Assembly: GCA_036924855.1 (NCBI GenBank)
Contig: JBAGRP010000001.1
Span: 1,860,001 to 1,924,000 of the forward strand
DNA length: 64,000 nt
Reading direction: 5' to 3'
DNA from: Nitrobacteraceae bacterium AZCC 2146
Lineage (GTDB): Bacteria; Pseudomonadota; Alphaproteobacteria; Rhizobiales; Xanthobacteraceae
Below, one piece after another: positions 55,091-62,608 of this stretch. A program made the position numbers and the translations under genes. Numbering within the stretch: position 1 is the first letter of the stretch; every line of letters starts with the position of its first letter. The notes beneath the pieces are model-generated. The model did no database searches. It saw only the letters and a program-made list of their open reading frames with translations, and was not told where the DNA came from.

Positions 55091-55312
55091 AGAAAAAGGG
55101 AGGCCTGAGAAGCCTCCCTTTGCCTGGACCGATCTTTCCGCGCCGGGTGGATTTTCCGAAATCCGATATCCCCACCCCTCCCCGCGCGACGACCAAACCT
55201 TGTTTGCAGCCACCCTGGTATCAAACGTCCGCGTCGCGGGCCCCCTGGAGAAAAGCCCGCAGCGCCATGGAGTAAGGCGACAGTACCGATTATCCACCGC
55301 CCGCCAACAACA
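55091..55312 (-). ncRNA. Candidate structured small RNA
   Basis: The minus strand has a promoter-like TTGACG (55351-55346) followed by TTAAAT 19 bp on, about 220 bp of sequence without a credible reading frame, and an intrinsic terminator (55121-55095, then TTTTTCTTT). Inside, CCCGCGACG pairs with CGTCGCGCGGG and GTTTG with CAAAC, giving a long branched hairpin. Size and build would suit 6S RNA or another regulator, but I cannot match it to a named family. Confidence 0.4.
55095..55121 (-). terminator. Orphan intrinsic terminator
   Basis: AAAGGGAGGC / GCCTCCCTTT, 10-bp perfect arms with a 7-base loop; on the minus strand it is followed by TTCTTT within a T-rich end. No minus-strand protein gene lies directly upstream. 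Confidence 0.8.
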
Positions 55313-55480
55313 TGCTTAATTTAACGTTAACATCGGGAACATGCGTCAACCGGTGGAAAACGCGCCTTCGGCATGGACGGTGCAATGCCTGATCTGCACA
55401 AGATGTAGCGGGCACGCGGTGCCTGGATTCGGGACAGAGATGTCCCCCGGAAGGCCGCGAGCGGGTCAGGGTTGACGTTA

Positions 55481-56038
55481 ATGAAGCATCCATCGAGCCG
55501 TCAGTTCTTTGCCTATTGGGACGACAAGCGCGGTTTCGCGCGCGCGCCGGAGCGCAGCGACATCGAGCCCGGCCCGGTGCGCGAGTTGCTCGGCGATATT
55601 TTCGTGCTCTCCTGCGACAAGCCCGCGGGCTTCCCGTTCCGCGTCGCCGGCACCAGAGTTTGTGCCCTGCTCGCCCGCGACCTGAAGGGGCACGCCTTCC
55701 CGATGCTGTTTGCGCCGGACAGCCGCAGTGAGATCGAGGACATCATCACCGTCGTCTCCGAGGAATTGATGGTCGCCGTCGCCGGCGTCACCGCGACAAC
55801 CGAATACGGCAAGAAGGCGCATCTGGAATTGCTGCTGCTGCCGTTCAACCTGCGCGCCCACACCCCGATCAGCCTCACCGGGTTGCTGGCGCCACTCGGC
55901 GAAAGCCGCGGCAAGCTCGGTCCTTTCAACCTGACCTCGTTCCGCTATCTCGCCCATCCGCCGCAGCGCTTCGCGCCACGCACGCTGCGCAAGCTGCAGG
56001 TCGCGCGCGGCTTGATGGTCTATGAAGGGCTGCGCTGA
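55481..56038 (+). CDS. PAS-domain protein (PAS_5 family)
   Basis: 185 residues from the ATG at 55481; a TTG at 55472 is possible. FAYWDDKRGFARAPERSDIEPGPVRELLGDIFVLSCD opens the PAS_5 (PF07310) fold. FPFRVAGTRVCALLARDLKGHAF and LLLPFNLRAHTPISLTGLLAPLG complete it. This family occurs as short single-domain proteins in alphaproteobacteria, ligand unknown. It lies ahead of the PilZ gene on the same strand. Confidence 0.87.
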   Translation: MKHPSSRQFFAYWDDKRGFARAPERSDIEPGPVRELLGDIFVLSCDKPAGFPFRVAGTRVCALLARDLKGHAFPMLFAPDSRSEIEDIITVVSEELMVAVAGVTATTEYGKKAHLELLLLPFNLRAHTPISLTGLLAPLGESRGKLGPFNLTSFRYLAHPPQRFAPRTLRKLQVARGLMVYEGLR

Positions 56039-56100
56039 TTGATCGGTCTGGGTGCCGCACGTCCGTGGCACGCCAGTTGGTTGCCGGCCGTCGGCATTTG

Positions 56101-56115
56101 CTAACGCCGCATTAA
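56101..56115. promoter_or_regulatory. Relaxed CtrA-type site upstream of the PilZ gene
   Basis: CTAA-CGCCGCA-TTAA, one mismatch from TTAA-N7-TTAA, 56 bp before the ATG used for the PilZ gene. Confidence 0.3.
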
Positions 56116-56170
56116 CCCTGAAGGCGGTAGGGTCGGCTTGACCTCGACCCGCTTGACCGGCACGGCATTG

Positions 56171-56785
56171 ATGGCGTTAGCGCAAACACGATCGATTCTT
56201 CCCTCCGCGGAAGAACGCCGACGCTTCCAGCGGGTGAAGGTTCATCTGCTTGGCCGCTATATGCTGCCGGACCGCCGCGAGTTTCCCTGCCAAGTCATCA
56301 ATATGTCGCCGGGCGGCCTCGCGCTGCTGGGCCCCGGCATTGGCAATGTCGGTGACCGCGTCATTGCCTATCTCGACCATATCGGCCGCGTGGAAGGCAA
56401 AGTCACCCGCATCATCGACAATGGCTTTGCCATGAGCGTCGGCGCCACGCCGCGCAAGCGCGACAAATTGGCCGCGCAGCTGACCTGGCTCGCCAACCGC
56501 GACATCCTCAACCTGCCGGAAGACCGCCGCCACGACCGTATCGTGCCGCGCAACCCGATCTCGCTGCTCACCCTCGAGGATGGCAGCCAGATGACCTGCC
56601 GTATCATCGACCTGTCGCTGTCGGGCGCCGCCATCGCGGCGGAGAAACGCCCGCCGCTGAACACCCATGTGTCGCTCGGCCGGGTGAAGTCCCGCGTGGT
56701 CCGTCACCTCGAAGACGGCTTCGCGCTGGAGTTCATCCACCAGCAGCCTGCAGAGACGCTCGAAGATAGCGTCAACGCGCGGTAA
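56171..56785 (+). CDS. Double PilZ-domain protein
   Basis: 204 residues from the ATG at 56171; the frame is open to a TTG at 56138. The first PilZ domain (about 13-95) has RRRFQRVKVHLLGRYML and NMSPGGLALLGPG, the c-di-GMP-binding RxxxR and (D/N)xSxxG motifs. The second (about 115-195) has RHDRIVPRNPISLLTL and IDLSLSGAAIAAE. Both have plausible ligand residues. Probably a cytoplasmic c-di-GMP receptor. Confidence 0.92.
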   Translation: MALAQTRSILPSAEERRRFQRVKVHLLGRYMLPDRREFPCQVINMSPGGLALLGPGIGNVGDRVIAYLDHIGRVEGKVTRIIDNGFAMSVGATPRKRDKLAAQLTWLANRDILNLPEDRRHDRIVPRNPISLLTLEDGSQMTCRIIDLSLSGAAIAAEKRPPLNTHVSLGRVKSRVVRHLEDGFALEFIHQQPAETLEDSVNAR

Positions 56786-57115
56786 ACAGCCGCGCGACCC
56801 AAATCCCTATTTTCCTGCTTTGCGAAGGCGATATCCGCGTTGGCGAATACCGCCACGCGGTATTCGGTCGGTGCGGTTCGCAGTTAACCGCCGCGCCGTT
56901 TTCACGCACAAGTTCCCAATTGGCAGCATTTCGGCGCTTAACGATTAAAATTTGAATCAATTGCAATTGCTTCAAATTTTAATCGAAATTGGCTCAAGTA
57001 TAGTTCGAATACACCGCGTGTTTTACGCGTATTCGCTTCAATTGTAGTTCTGTGATTTAGCGGCGACGAAAATCCTTTCTGCAAAACATGGTCCCAACAA
57101 GAAACGGGGGCCACA
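56786..57115. other. Intergenic region with three inverted repeats
   Basis: 330 bp without a gene. From left to right: CGAATACCG/CGGTATTCG (56844-56866), a 15-bp AT-rich perfect inverted repeat (56942-56985), a TATAGT -10-like hexamer (56999-57004) and CGAATAC/GTATTCG (57006-57035). It must contain the promoter for the BTLCP peptidase gene. Confidence 0.7.
56942..56985. repeat. AT-rich perfect inverted repeat, 15-bp arms
   Basis: CGATTAAAATTTGAA (56942-56956) and its exact complement (56971-56985) flank a 14-base loop that is itself two copies of CAATTG-like sequence. Nearly pure A/T in a strongly GC-rich genome. It lies 14 bp upstream of a TATAGT hexamer, a suitable place for a DNA-binding regulator. 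Confidence 0.85.
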
Positions 57116-57739
57116 ATGTTTGGTAGCAAGGGGCACTTCACGGGACTGGCATTCGCAGCCGTCCTGTTCGGATTTTCGGCGACGGCGCAGGCCGGTGACG
57201 AAAGACTCTATGCAAGTCTCGGCGACAGCACGCGGTCGCCGATCGGCTGGATCGAATTCTGCGCGGACAATCCCGGCGATTGCCGCGGCGGCGCGACCCA
57301 GGCGCGAGACATCGTCATCACGCAGACGGCGTGGAAGGACCTGCTGCGGGTCAACCGCTGGGTCAACGAAACCATCAAGCCGATGACCGACATGGATCAT
57401 TGGGGCGTGATCGAGAAGTGGTCGCTGCCGACGGACGGTTACGGCGACTGCGAAGACTACGTGCTGCTGAAGCGCAAGATGCTGATCGACGCTGGCTGGC
57501 CACGCGAGGCACTGCTGATCACCGTGGTGCGCGACAAGAAGGGCGAAGGCCACGCTGTGCTGACGGTAAAGACCGACAAGGGCGAGTTCGTTCTCGACAA
57601 CCAGAACGAAAACGTCGTGGCCTGGACCGAGACTGGCTATCGGTTCGTCAAGCGGCAGTCGCAGAGCGATCCGAATGTCTGGGTCTCTCTCGGCGACACC
57701 CGTCCTGCGGTGGCCACGGCCAGCGCAAGAGAACGCTAG
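57116..57739 (+). CDS. BTLCP-type transglutaminase-like cysteine peptidase
   Basis: 207 residues with a signal peptide to about 25 (ATAQA-GDE). The Cys-His-Asp triad is in YGDCEDYVLLKR (Cys about 114), KGEGHAVLTV (His about 146) and FVLDNQNENV (Asp about 162). The family (PF06035) includes LapG, the periplasmic protease that releases biofilm adhesins under c-di-GMP control. No LapD-like receptor or adhesin is in the window, although c-di-GMP genes surround it. Confidence 0.9.
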   Translation: MFGSKGHFTGLAFAAVLFGFSATAQAGDERLYASLGDSTRSPIGWIEFCADNPGDCRGGATQARDIVITQTAWKDLLRVNRWVNETIKPMTDMDHWGVIEKWSLPTDGYGDCEDYVLLKRKMLIDAGWPREALLITVVRDKKGEGHAVLTVKTDKGEFVLDNQNENVVAWTETGYRFVKRQSQSDPNVWVSLGDTRPAVATASARER

Positions 57740-57822
57740 CTCGAGCGCTAACGCCAACAACATTTTGGAGACACGCGACCCGGTCACATCCCCACCCCTC
57801 CCCGTCCCAGACCGGATCGCGC

Positions 57823-57860
57823 GCGGCCAGCTCTCCCCCAAGAGCTGGCCGCAACTTTTT
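57823..57860 (+). terminator. Intrinsic terminator of the BTLCP gene
   Basis: Perfect 12-bp arms (GCGGCCAGCTCT / AGAGCTGGCCGC) with a 6-base loop, followed by AACTTTTT. It lies 84 bp past the stop codon. Confidence 0.92.
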
Positions 57861-57980
57861 GAGGGATGTGGCTGGAAGCAAATGCAGGCCTGGCTGACAG
57901 CGTCACAAAATCAGGCCGCACGAGAAATCTGCGGCCCGATCTTGAATCGGTGAAAATATCATGATGCTGGCGCGATGGCG

Positions 57981-58175
57981 TCAGTCGCGCCCATTCGGTT
58001 CGCGGTCGCGGCGGCCATCGGGCCGGTAGCCAAATCGTGCCAGCGCCGTCGGCGCGCGCCGCTTGCCGATGTGGCGTTCGAACTCGCAGAACAGCCAGAC
58101 AAAGGCCGCGGCCAGACCGAACACGGTGACGAGAAACAGCAAGGTGAGGTGGGGCGCATCGAGCGTCATCAGCAT
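57981..58175 (-). CDS. Small single-span membrane protein
   Basis: 64 residues; an internal Met (MTLDAPHL) is an alternative start. HLTLLFLVTVFGLAAAFVWLF is one strong membrane span (about 9-29). It is followed by CEFERHIGKRR and a basic, polar tail, so the tail should be cytoplasmic. No family recognised. Confidence 0.62.
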   Translation of the reverse strand: MLMTLDAPHLTLLFLVTVFGLAAAFVWLFCEFERHIGKRRAPTALARFGYRPDGRRDREPNGRD

Positions 58176-58290
58176 GGACCCAATTTAGCAAGTGCTGTAC
58201 CAGACCGGTGGCTCGCTTATAAAAATGGCCCCAGCGACGGTACGCTGAGGCCGATTTCTCAATCACATCGCCGTGTATTCAACGCAGTGG

Positions 58291-58677
58291 TCAGTTGCAG
58301 ACTTCGACGCGGCGATACCGTATTCCGTAGGGCGTCCGGACACGGCGGCGAACGATGTAACAGCCGCCATCATCCTCGTCATAATAGCCGGCATAGGGAT
58401 AGCCGGCATAGGCGTACGGGCCGTAGCCATAGTAGCCACCATAAAGTCCGGCACCGGCGAGACCCAGTCCAAGCCCGATGCCTATCCCGCGGCCGCCCCA
58501 ACCTCCGCCGCGGAAGCCACCGCCATGAAATCCGCCGCCATGGAAGCCACCGCCGTGGAAACCTCCGCCCCCATGAAAGCCGCCGCCACCGAATCCGCCA
58601 CGGGCCGAAGCCGCCGTTGGCGCAGCCAGCGCGATCGCTGCCACTGCCATCAATCCAAACACCATTTTCCGCAACAT
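58291..58677 (-). CDS. Secreted Gly/His/Phe repeat protein
   Basis: 128 residues. Signal peptide to about 25 (ASARG). Then about five copies of the pentapeptide FHGGG (residues about 31-58), a Gly/Tyr-rich span that may be membrane-active (GIGIGLGLGLAGAGLYGGYYGYG) and a C-terminal YDEDDGGCYIVRRRVRTPYGIRYRRVEVCN with two Cys. The final segment recurs in rhizobial secreted proteins of unknown role. The repeat may bind metal or assemble. Confidence 0.78.
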   Translation of the reverse strand: MLRKMVFGLMAVAAIALAAPTAASARGGFGGGGFHGGGGFHGGGFHGGGFHGGGFRGGGWGGRGIGIGLGLGLAGAGLYGGYYGYGPYAYAGYPYAGYYDEDDGGCYIVRRRVRTPYGIRYRRVEVCN

Positions 58678-59154
58678 CGACTATCCTCCGTCAGAGATCG
58701 CACCCAGTGCTAACTACTCCAGACAGTTAAGTTCGTTGCGAAGAATAGCTATAAATTCAGCCAGTTGGTCTCTCAATTATTCGCGACTTGCGGGCACCAA
58801 CCAGCGGCTGACCATGTTGTTTCCGGACGTTGCTAGAACTCCTGGCTAGCAGCCCTTGCAGATGCTCTTGACCTGCGATCGACCGCGCGGTCCTGCGCAT
58901 CGACCGCAGCGTCGCCGGTCTTCGGGGCCCTATCCAGCGAGGCGCCGGAACCTGTCGCCGCAGCGCCGGTTGTCACGCCGCTCCGGCCACCACTTGAATT
59001 CGCAATGCCGGCGCTATTGGTGCCGGATGAACCGCCGGCGAGGCGCCGGCCGATGACAGGTGCCGCAAAGCAATCCAGCCCTTTAGGCCAGAACAGGATT
59101 GCTTCGTCGCAAGCGCTCCCCGCGATAACGAGACCGTTGGCGTGCGTGATGTCG
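58678..59154. other. Gap without a confident gene
   Basis: About 480 bp. A minus-strand frame (58833-59195) would overlap the carbonic anhydrase gene by 41 bp and encodes a Gly/Ser/Ala-rich product with no domain. I do not call it. No repeats or terminators noticed. Confidence 0.5.
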
Positions 59155-59685
59155 TTACCCGATCTTCTTAAGTCCCTTTTTGAAGCGTGGGCCATTCGCG
59201 GCGTAGAACCTTGCCGCGCCGCCCATGGCCGCGATCTGCGCCGGCTCCAGCGTGCGGATCACGCGCGCGGGCGCGCCGATGATCAGCGAGTTTTCCGGAA
59301 ACTGCTTGCCTTCGGTGATCACCGAACCCGCGCCGACCACGCTGTTGCGGCCGATCCGCGCGCCGTTCATGACGATCGAGCCCATTCCGATCAGCGCACC
59401 ATCCTCGATGGTGCAGCCGTGCAGGATGACGTTGTGGCCGATGGTGCAGTTCTTGCCGATGGTGAGCGGGAATCCCTTGTCGGTGTGGCAGGTGCTGTTG
59501 TCCTGCACGTTGGAATGTTCGCCGATCTCAATCCATTCATTGTCGCCGCGCAGCACTGCGCCGAACCAGACGCTCGCCTGTTCCAGCAAGCGGATCTTGC
59601 CGATCACCTGGGCGGTGTCGGCGATGAAATAGTTACCATCGGTGGGAAGTTCGGGGCCCTGCCCGTCGAGTTCGTAAATCGCCAT
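59155..59685 (-). CDS. Gamma-carbonic anhydrase family protein
   Basis: 176 residues, left-handed beta-helix built on hexapeptide repeats. Zinc ligands are in NVQDNSTCHTDKGFPLTIGKNCTIGHNVILHGCTI (three His). GSIVMNGARIGRNSVVGAGSVI continues the helix. The YrdA/CaiE-like subgroup lacks the acidic loop of archaeal Cam, so CO2 hydration is not certain. Confidence 0.9.
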   Translation of the reverse strand: MAIYELDGQGPELPTDGNYFIADTAQVIGKIRLLEQASVWFGAVLRGDNEWIEIGEHSNVQDNSTCHTDKGFPLTIGKNCTIGHNVILHGCTIEDGALIGMGSIVMNGARIGRNSVVGAGSVITEGKQFPENSLIIGAPARVIRTLEPAQIAAMGGAARFYAANGPRFKKGLKKIG

Positions 59686-59734
59686 GGTTCTTTTGTTCTC
59701 CCTGAACGGGAGACATTGCCATGGATGACGAGGC

Positions 59735-60067
59735 TTAGGCCAGTACGCCCACGGCCTGCAGCGTCATCACGATGAAGGTGCCGGACATCAGGCTCCAGAA
59801 GCCGGCGAGCACGGTGGCCATCATCACGAACTGGAAACGGCGCTGCTGTTCGATGCGGCGGCCAACCAGCGTGTTGCGCATGATGATGAAGGGAGCGGCA
59901 AACACCAGGAATGGCACGGCGGCAAAAGCCTGCGGCACCGCGCCCTGCTTCAGCAAGGCAAAACCGGCGGGGCGCTGCACCAGCGCCTGATAACCGCTGG
60001 CCAGCGCGCCAGCCAGGGCAAAACCAATGCACAGCTCAAACAGGGAATTCAACGCATCTGGCGACAT
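59735..60067 (-). CDS. Small membrane protein (DUF6949-like)
   Basis: 110 residues from the ATG at 60067 (MSPDALNSLFELCIGF). Three membrane segments (about 8-26, 40-60, 80-105) with polar KQG and RRIEQQRR between. Resembles a rhizobial family of unknown function; the name is given with caution. Downstream of a perfect CtrA-type site at 60139. Confidence 0.68.
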   Translation of the reverse strand: MSPDALNSLFELCIGFALAGALASGYQALVQRPAGFALLKQGAVPQAFAAVPFLVFAAPFIIMRNTLVGRRIEQQRRFQFVMMATVLAGFWSLMSGTFIVMTLQAVGVLA

Positions 60068-60138
60068 CGACGATCTTTCGTACACACGACAACACCCGCC
60101 ATGCATCGCAAAATCCCGCGCCACCCGCCATCACATCC

Positions 60139-60153
60139 TTAACAAAGGGTTAA
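60139..60153. promoter_or_regulatory. Perfect CtrA-type full site (TTAA-N7-TTAA)
   Basis: TTAACAAAGGGTTAA lies between two divergent genes (starts at 60067 and 60295). Thirteen bases are shared with the near-site at 38385. Confidence 0.5.
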
Positions 60154-60294
60154 TACGCGGCCCACTTCGCGCGCATGGCTCGGCGCCGCGCCCGGCGCAC
60201 AAAATCGTCAGGGCGTTAACCACCCGATGGCATATTCGCGGTTGATTCGACCCGCTTTTACACCGCCCTCCCTGTCCCCCAAGTTCGCGTGCGC

Positions 60295-61005
60295 ATGTCC
60301 CTGCTTTTTCCGACCCAGACCACGATGCGGCGGCGTCGCCGCAAACGGCGCAGCCACCTCGTGCCGATCGTGCTCGGCGGCCTGTTTGCGGCCACGGCGA
60401 TCACGCTCGTCGCCTATCTGCTGTGGCCCACCTGGCAAAGCGCCAAGGTGGGCGATCCCGACCGGATTCCCGTCAGCGTCGGGGCCACCTTGTTCAACGT
60501 TCCCACCCATGCCTTCCGCCGCAAGGTGCAGAAACATTCCGGCCCGCAGGAGCGCGTCGACCTCAGTTACAACTACCCGTCGCTGGAGGCGACCGACGCG
60601 CCAAAACATGTCAGCGTCGAGAATTTCGATGAGAACCAGCAGCCGATCGACCGGATCTTTCTCTCGATCTCGGCGCATCACGACGCGCTGTCGCCGGACA
60701 CGCGCTTGCGCACGATCTATCCGCGCTATGTCGAGCAGGCTTCAACGGCAGAGGACGGCCTGACCACCCGGCCGTTCCGCGACAACTCGCCCTACAGTCA
60801 TGAAGATCTGTTTCTTGGCGATACGCCGGTGCTGGTGGCGCGCTGCACCCGCGACGCCGCCACGCCCGGCATGTGCCTGAGCGAACGCCGCATCGACGGC
60901 GCCGACCTCACCTTTCGCTTCCCGCGCGCCTGGCTGGAGCAGTGGCGCGAGGTGGGGAATGCGATGGACCGGCTGACGACGCAGCTCAGCGGCCCGCGAG
61001 GATAG
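60295..61005 (+). CDS. Membrane-anchored protein of unknown function
   Basis: 236 residues from the ATG at 60295; a GTG two codons earlier is possible. A very basic head (MRRRRRKRRSH) precedes one membrane span (about 23-44, IVLGGLFAATAITLVAYLLW), giving an N-in topology. The rest is periplasmic and without known domain: VSVGATLFNVPTHAFRRKVQK, HALSPDTRLRTIYPRYVE and PVLVARCTRDAATPGMCLSERRIDGADLTFRFPRAWLEQW, with two Cys that may pair. Confidence 0.75.
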   Translation: MSLLFPTQTTMRRRRRKRRSHLVPIVLGGLFAATAITLVAYLLWPTWQSAKVGDPDRIPVSVGATLFNVPTHAFRRKVQKHSGPQERVDLSYNYPSLEATDAPKHVSVENFDENQQPIDRIFLSISAHHDALSPDTRLRTIYPRYVEQASTAEDGLTTRPFRDNSPYSHEDLFLGDTPVLVARCTRDAATPGMCLSERRIDGADLTFRFPRAWLEQWREVGNAMDRLTTQLSGPRG

Positions 61006-61020
61006 CAATTATTCCGCAGT

Positions 61021-61185
61021 CTCGTGCCCCGGATGCTGCGCAACGCGCCGCCTTGGCGGCGTGGTGCGCTGCTGATTCCGGGGCCCATACAGCAAGTGCA
61101 GCTTTGTGAGTCCCGGATCTGCGGAGCGGCATAGCGGCGATGCTTCGCATCGCCTGAGAATGCCGCACCGCGTCCGGGACACGAG
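61021..61185. repeat. 165-bp palindromic intergenic repeat, copy 2 (inverted)
   Basis: Starts CTCGTGCCCCGGATGCTG and ends CGTCCGGGACACGAG. Its reverse complement matches 38454-38616 over nearly the whole length, including the GGCGATGC-GAA-GCATCGCC hairpin with loop change AAA to GAA. It lies between the convergent genes ending at 61005 and 61195. Confidence 0.88.
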
Positions 61186-61194
61186 GCATTGTCG

Positions 61195-61455
61195 TTAGCC
61201 GTTATCGACGAGGTCTTCTTCCAGGATCGCCATCTGGAACTGGAACGAGCGATCGTCATCCTCGTCATCGACGAACAGCACGCCGATGAATTCCTCGCCG
61301 ATATAGACCTCGGCTGAATCATCCTTCTTCGGCCGCGGCACCACGCGGAGCTTCTGGTTGCCGAATACGCGCTTGAGATAGGCGTCGAGCTTTCTGACTT
61401 CCTGAACGTCCACAGGTGTCTCCAATGCAATTGTTGTGATCGGTGTGATGGCCAA
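61195..61455 (-). CDS. DUF3126 family protein
   Basis: 86 residues. VRKLDAYLKRVFGNQKLRVVPRPKKDDSAEVYIGEEFIGVLFVDDEDDDRSFQFQMAILEEDL is the complete DUF3126 domain, small, acidic, limited to alphaproteobacteria and of unknown function. It is next to cysE. Confidence 0.9.
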   Translation of the reverse strand: MAITPITTIALETPVDVQEVRKLDAYLKRVFGNQKLRVVPRPKKDDSAEVYIGEEFIGVLFVDDEDDDRSFQFQMAILEEDLVDNG

Positions 61456-61542
61456 GCTTTAGAGCGAGATGGCGCCCACGGCTAGGCCGTTTGTCGAGAA
61501 ATCACGCACACAGATTAAAACACCTGCAAAACGTCCGAAAAA

Positions 61543-62370
61543 TCAAAGGCCGGTCGCATTCAGCATCTGGTTCATGGTGCGCGATGGTTCGGCACAGCCA
61601 GCCTCGCCGACGATTTTCGCGGGCACGCCGGCGACGGTGACGTTATGCGGCACCGGCTTGACCACCACCGAGCCCGCAGCGATCCGCGCGCAATGGCCGA
61701 CTTCGATATTGCCGAGAATTTTCGCGCCGGCGCCGATCAGCACACCGTGCCTGATCTTCGGGTGACGGTCCTCGTTCTCCTTGCCAGTGCCACCGAGCGT
61801 CACACCGTGCAGGATCGAGACGTCGTCCTCGATGACTGCGGTCTCGCCGACGACAAAGCCGGTAGCATGGTCGAGGAAGATGCCACGGCCAATCTTCGCG
61901 GCCGGATTGATGTCGGTCTGGAATACCGCGGAGGACCTGCTCTGCAGGTACCAGGCAAAATCCTTGCGGCCCTTGTTATGCAGCCAGTGCGCAAGGCGAT
62001 GAGTCTGGATCGCGTGAAAGCCCTTGAAGTACAGCAGCGGGTCGATGAAGCGCGTGGTGGCGGGATCGCGGTCGAACACCGCGACCAGATCGGCGCGGAA
62101 CGCGTTGCCGAGATCGGGCTCGTCGCGCAGCGCTTCGTCAAAGGTCTGGCGGATCAGGTCGCCCGAAAGCGCCGAATGATCGAGCCGTTCGGCCACGCGA
62201 TGCACCACCGATTCTTCCAGCCGGTTGTGATGCAGCACGGTCGAGTAGATGAACGATGCCAACTCCGGCTCGCGGTGGACGATGTCCTCCGCCTCGGTGC
62301 GAATGCGATCCCAGATCGGATCGAGCGTTGCCAGTTTCGCGTTCTGCGGAATGAGGTTCTGTACGGCCAT
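61543..62370 (-). CDS. cysE: Serine O-acetyltransferase
   Basis: 275 residues from the ATG at 62370 (MAVQNLIPQNAK). An N-terminal helical domain (about 10-140) is followed by the left-handed beta-helix: DINPAAKIGRGIFLDHATGFVVGETAVIEDDVSILHGVTLGGTGKENEDRHPKI includes the catalytic His and Asp region. It makes O-acetylserine from serine and acetyl-CoA, the first step to cysteine. The C-terminal tail, which in CysE binds CysK, ends NATGL rather than the usual Ile. Confidence 0.94.
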   Translation of the reverse strand: MAVQNLIPQNAKLATLDPIWDRIRTEAEDIVHREPELASFIYSTVLHHNRLEESVVHRVAERLDHSALSGDLIRQTFDEALRDEPDLGNAFRADLVAVFDRDPATTRFIDPLLYFKGFHAIQTHRLAHWLHNKGRKDFAWYLQSRSSAVFQTDINPAAKIGRGIFLDHATGFVVGETAVIEDDVSILHGVTLGGTGKENEDRHPKIRHGVLIGAGAKILGNIEVGHCARIAAGSVVVKPVPHNVTVAGVPAKIVGEAGCAEPSRTMNQMLNATGL

Positions 62371-62608
62371 GCTGGACTCGCAAATTCTCGATGTTCGGTC
62401 GTGCACTATAGCACGACGCGGGGTTCTGTCGCGACACGCCTTGCTCCGTCATGAACACCCGCTTACCCGAGAATCCCGCTAAGACATTGAATAAGCAGTA
62501 ATTCTCGGACGATCCGCGAGTTGCCCCGGCGCGAGGCGTGCATCAGAAATGGGCGGCCGTTTGGTCAAAACAAGGTGTAGGCCGGCACCATCATGCCAGT
62601 GACTGACA

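Larger units (their letters stand above)
54972..55471. other. 500-bp intergenic region holding a candidate small RNA
   Basis: No protein gene. It contains a strong hairpin with a T-tract on the minus strand (55095-55121), upstream of which the minus-strand sequence folds well, and a run of TTAA elements at 55317-55330. No minus-strand ORF explains that terminator. Confidence 0.6.

Noticed and set aside
58833..59195. Minus-strand 120-codon frame overlapping the carbonic anhydrase gene
   Set aside because: Overlap with a sure gene, no domain, and Gly/Ser/Ala composition expected of GC-rich noncoding DNA.
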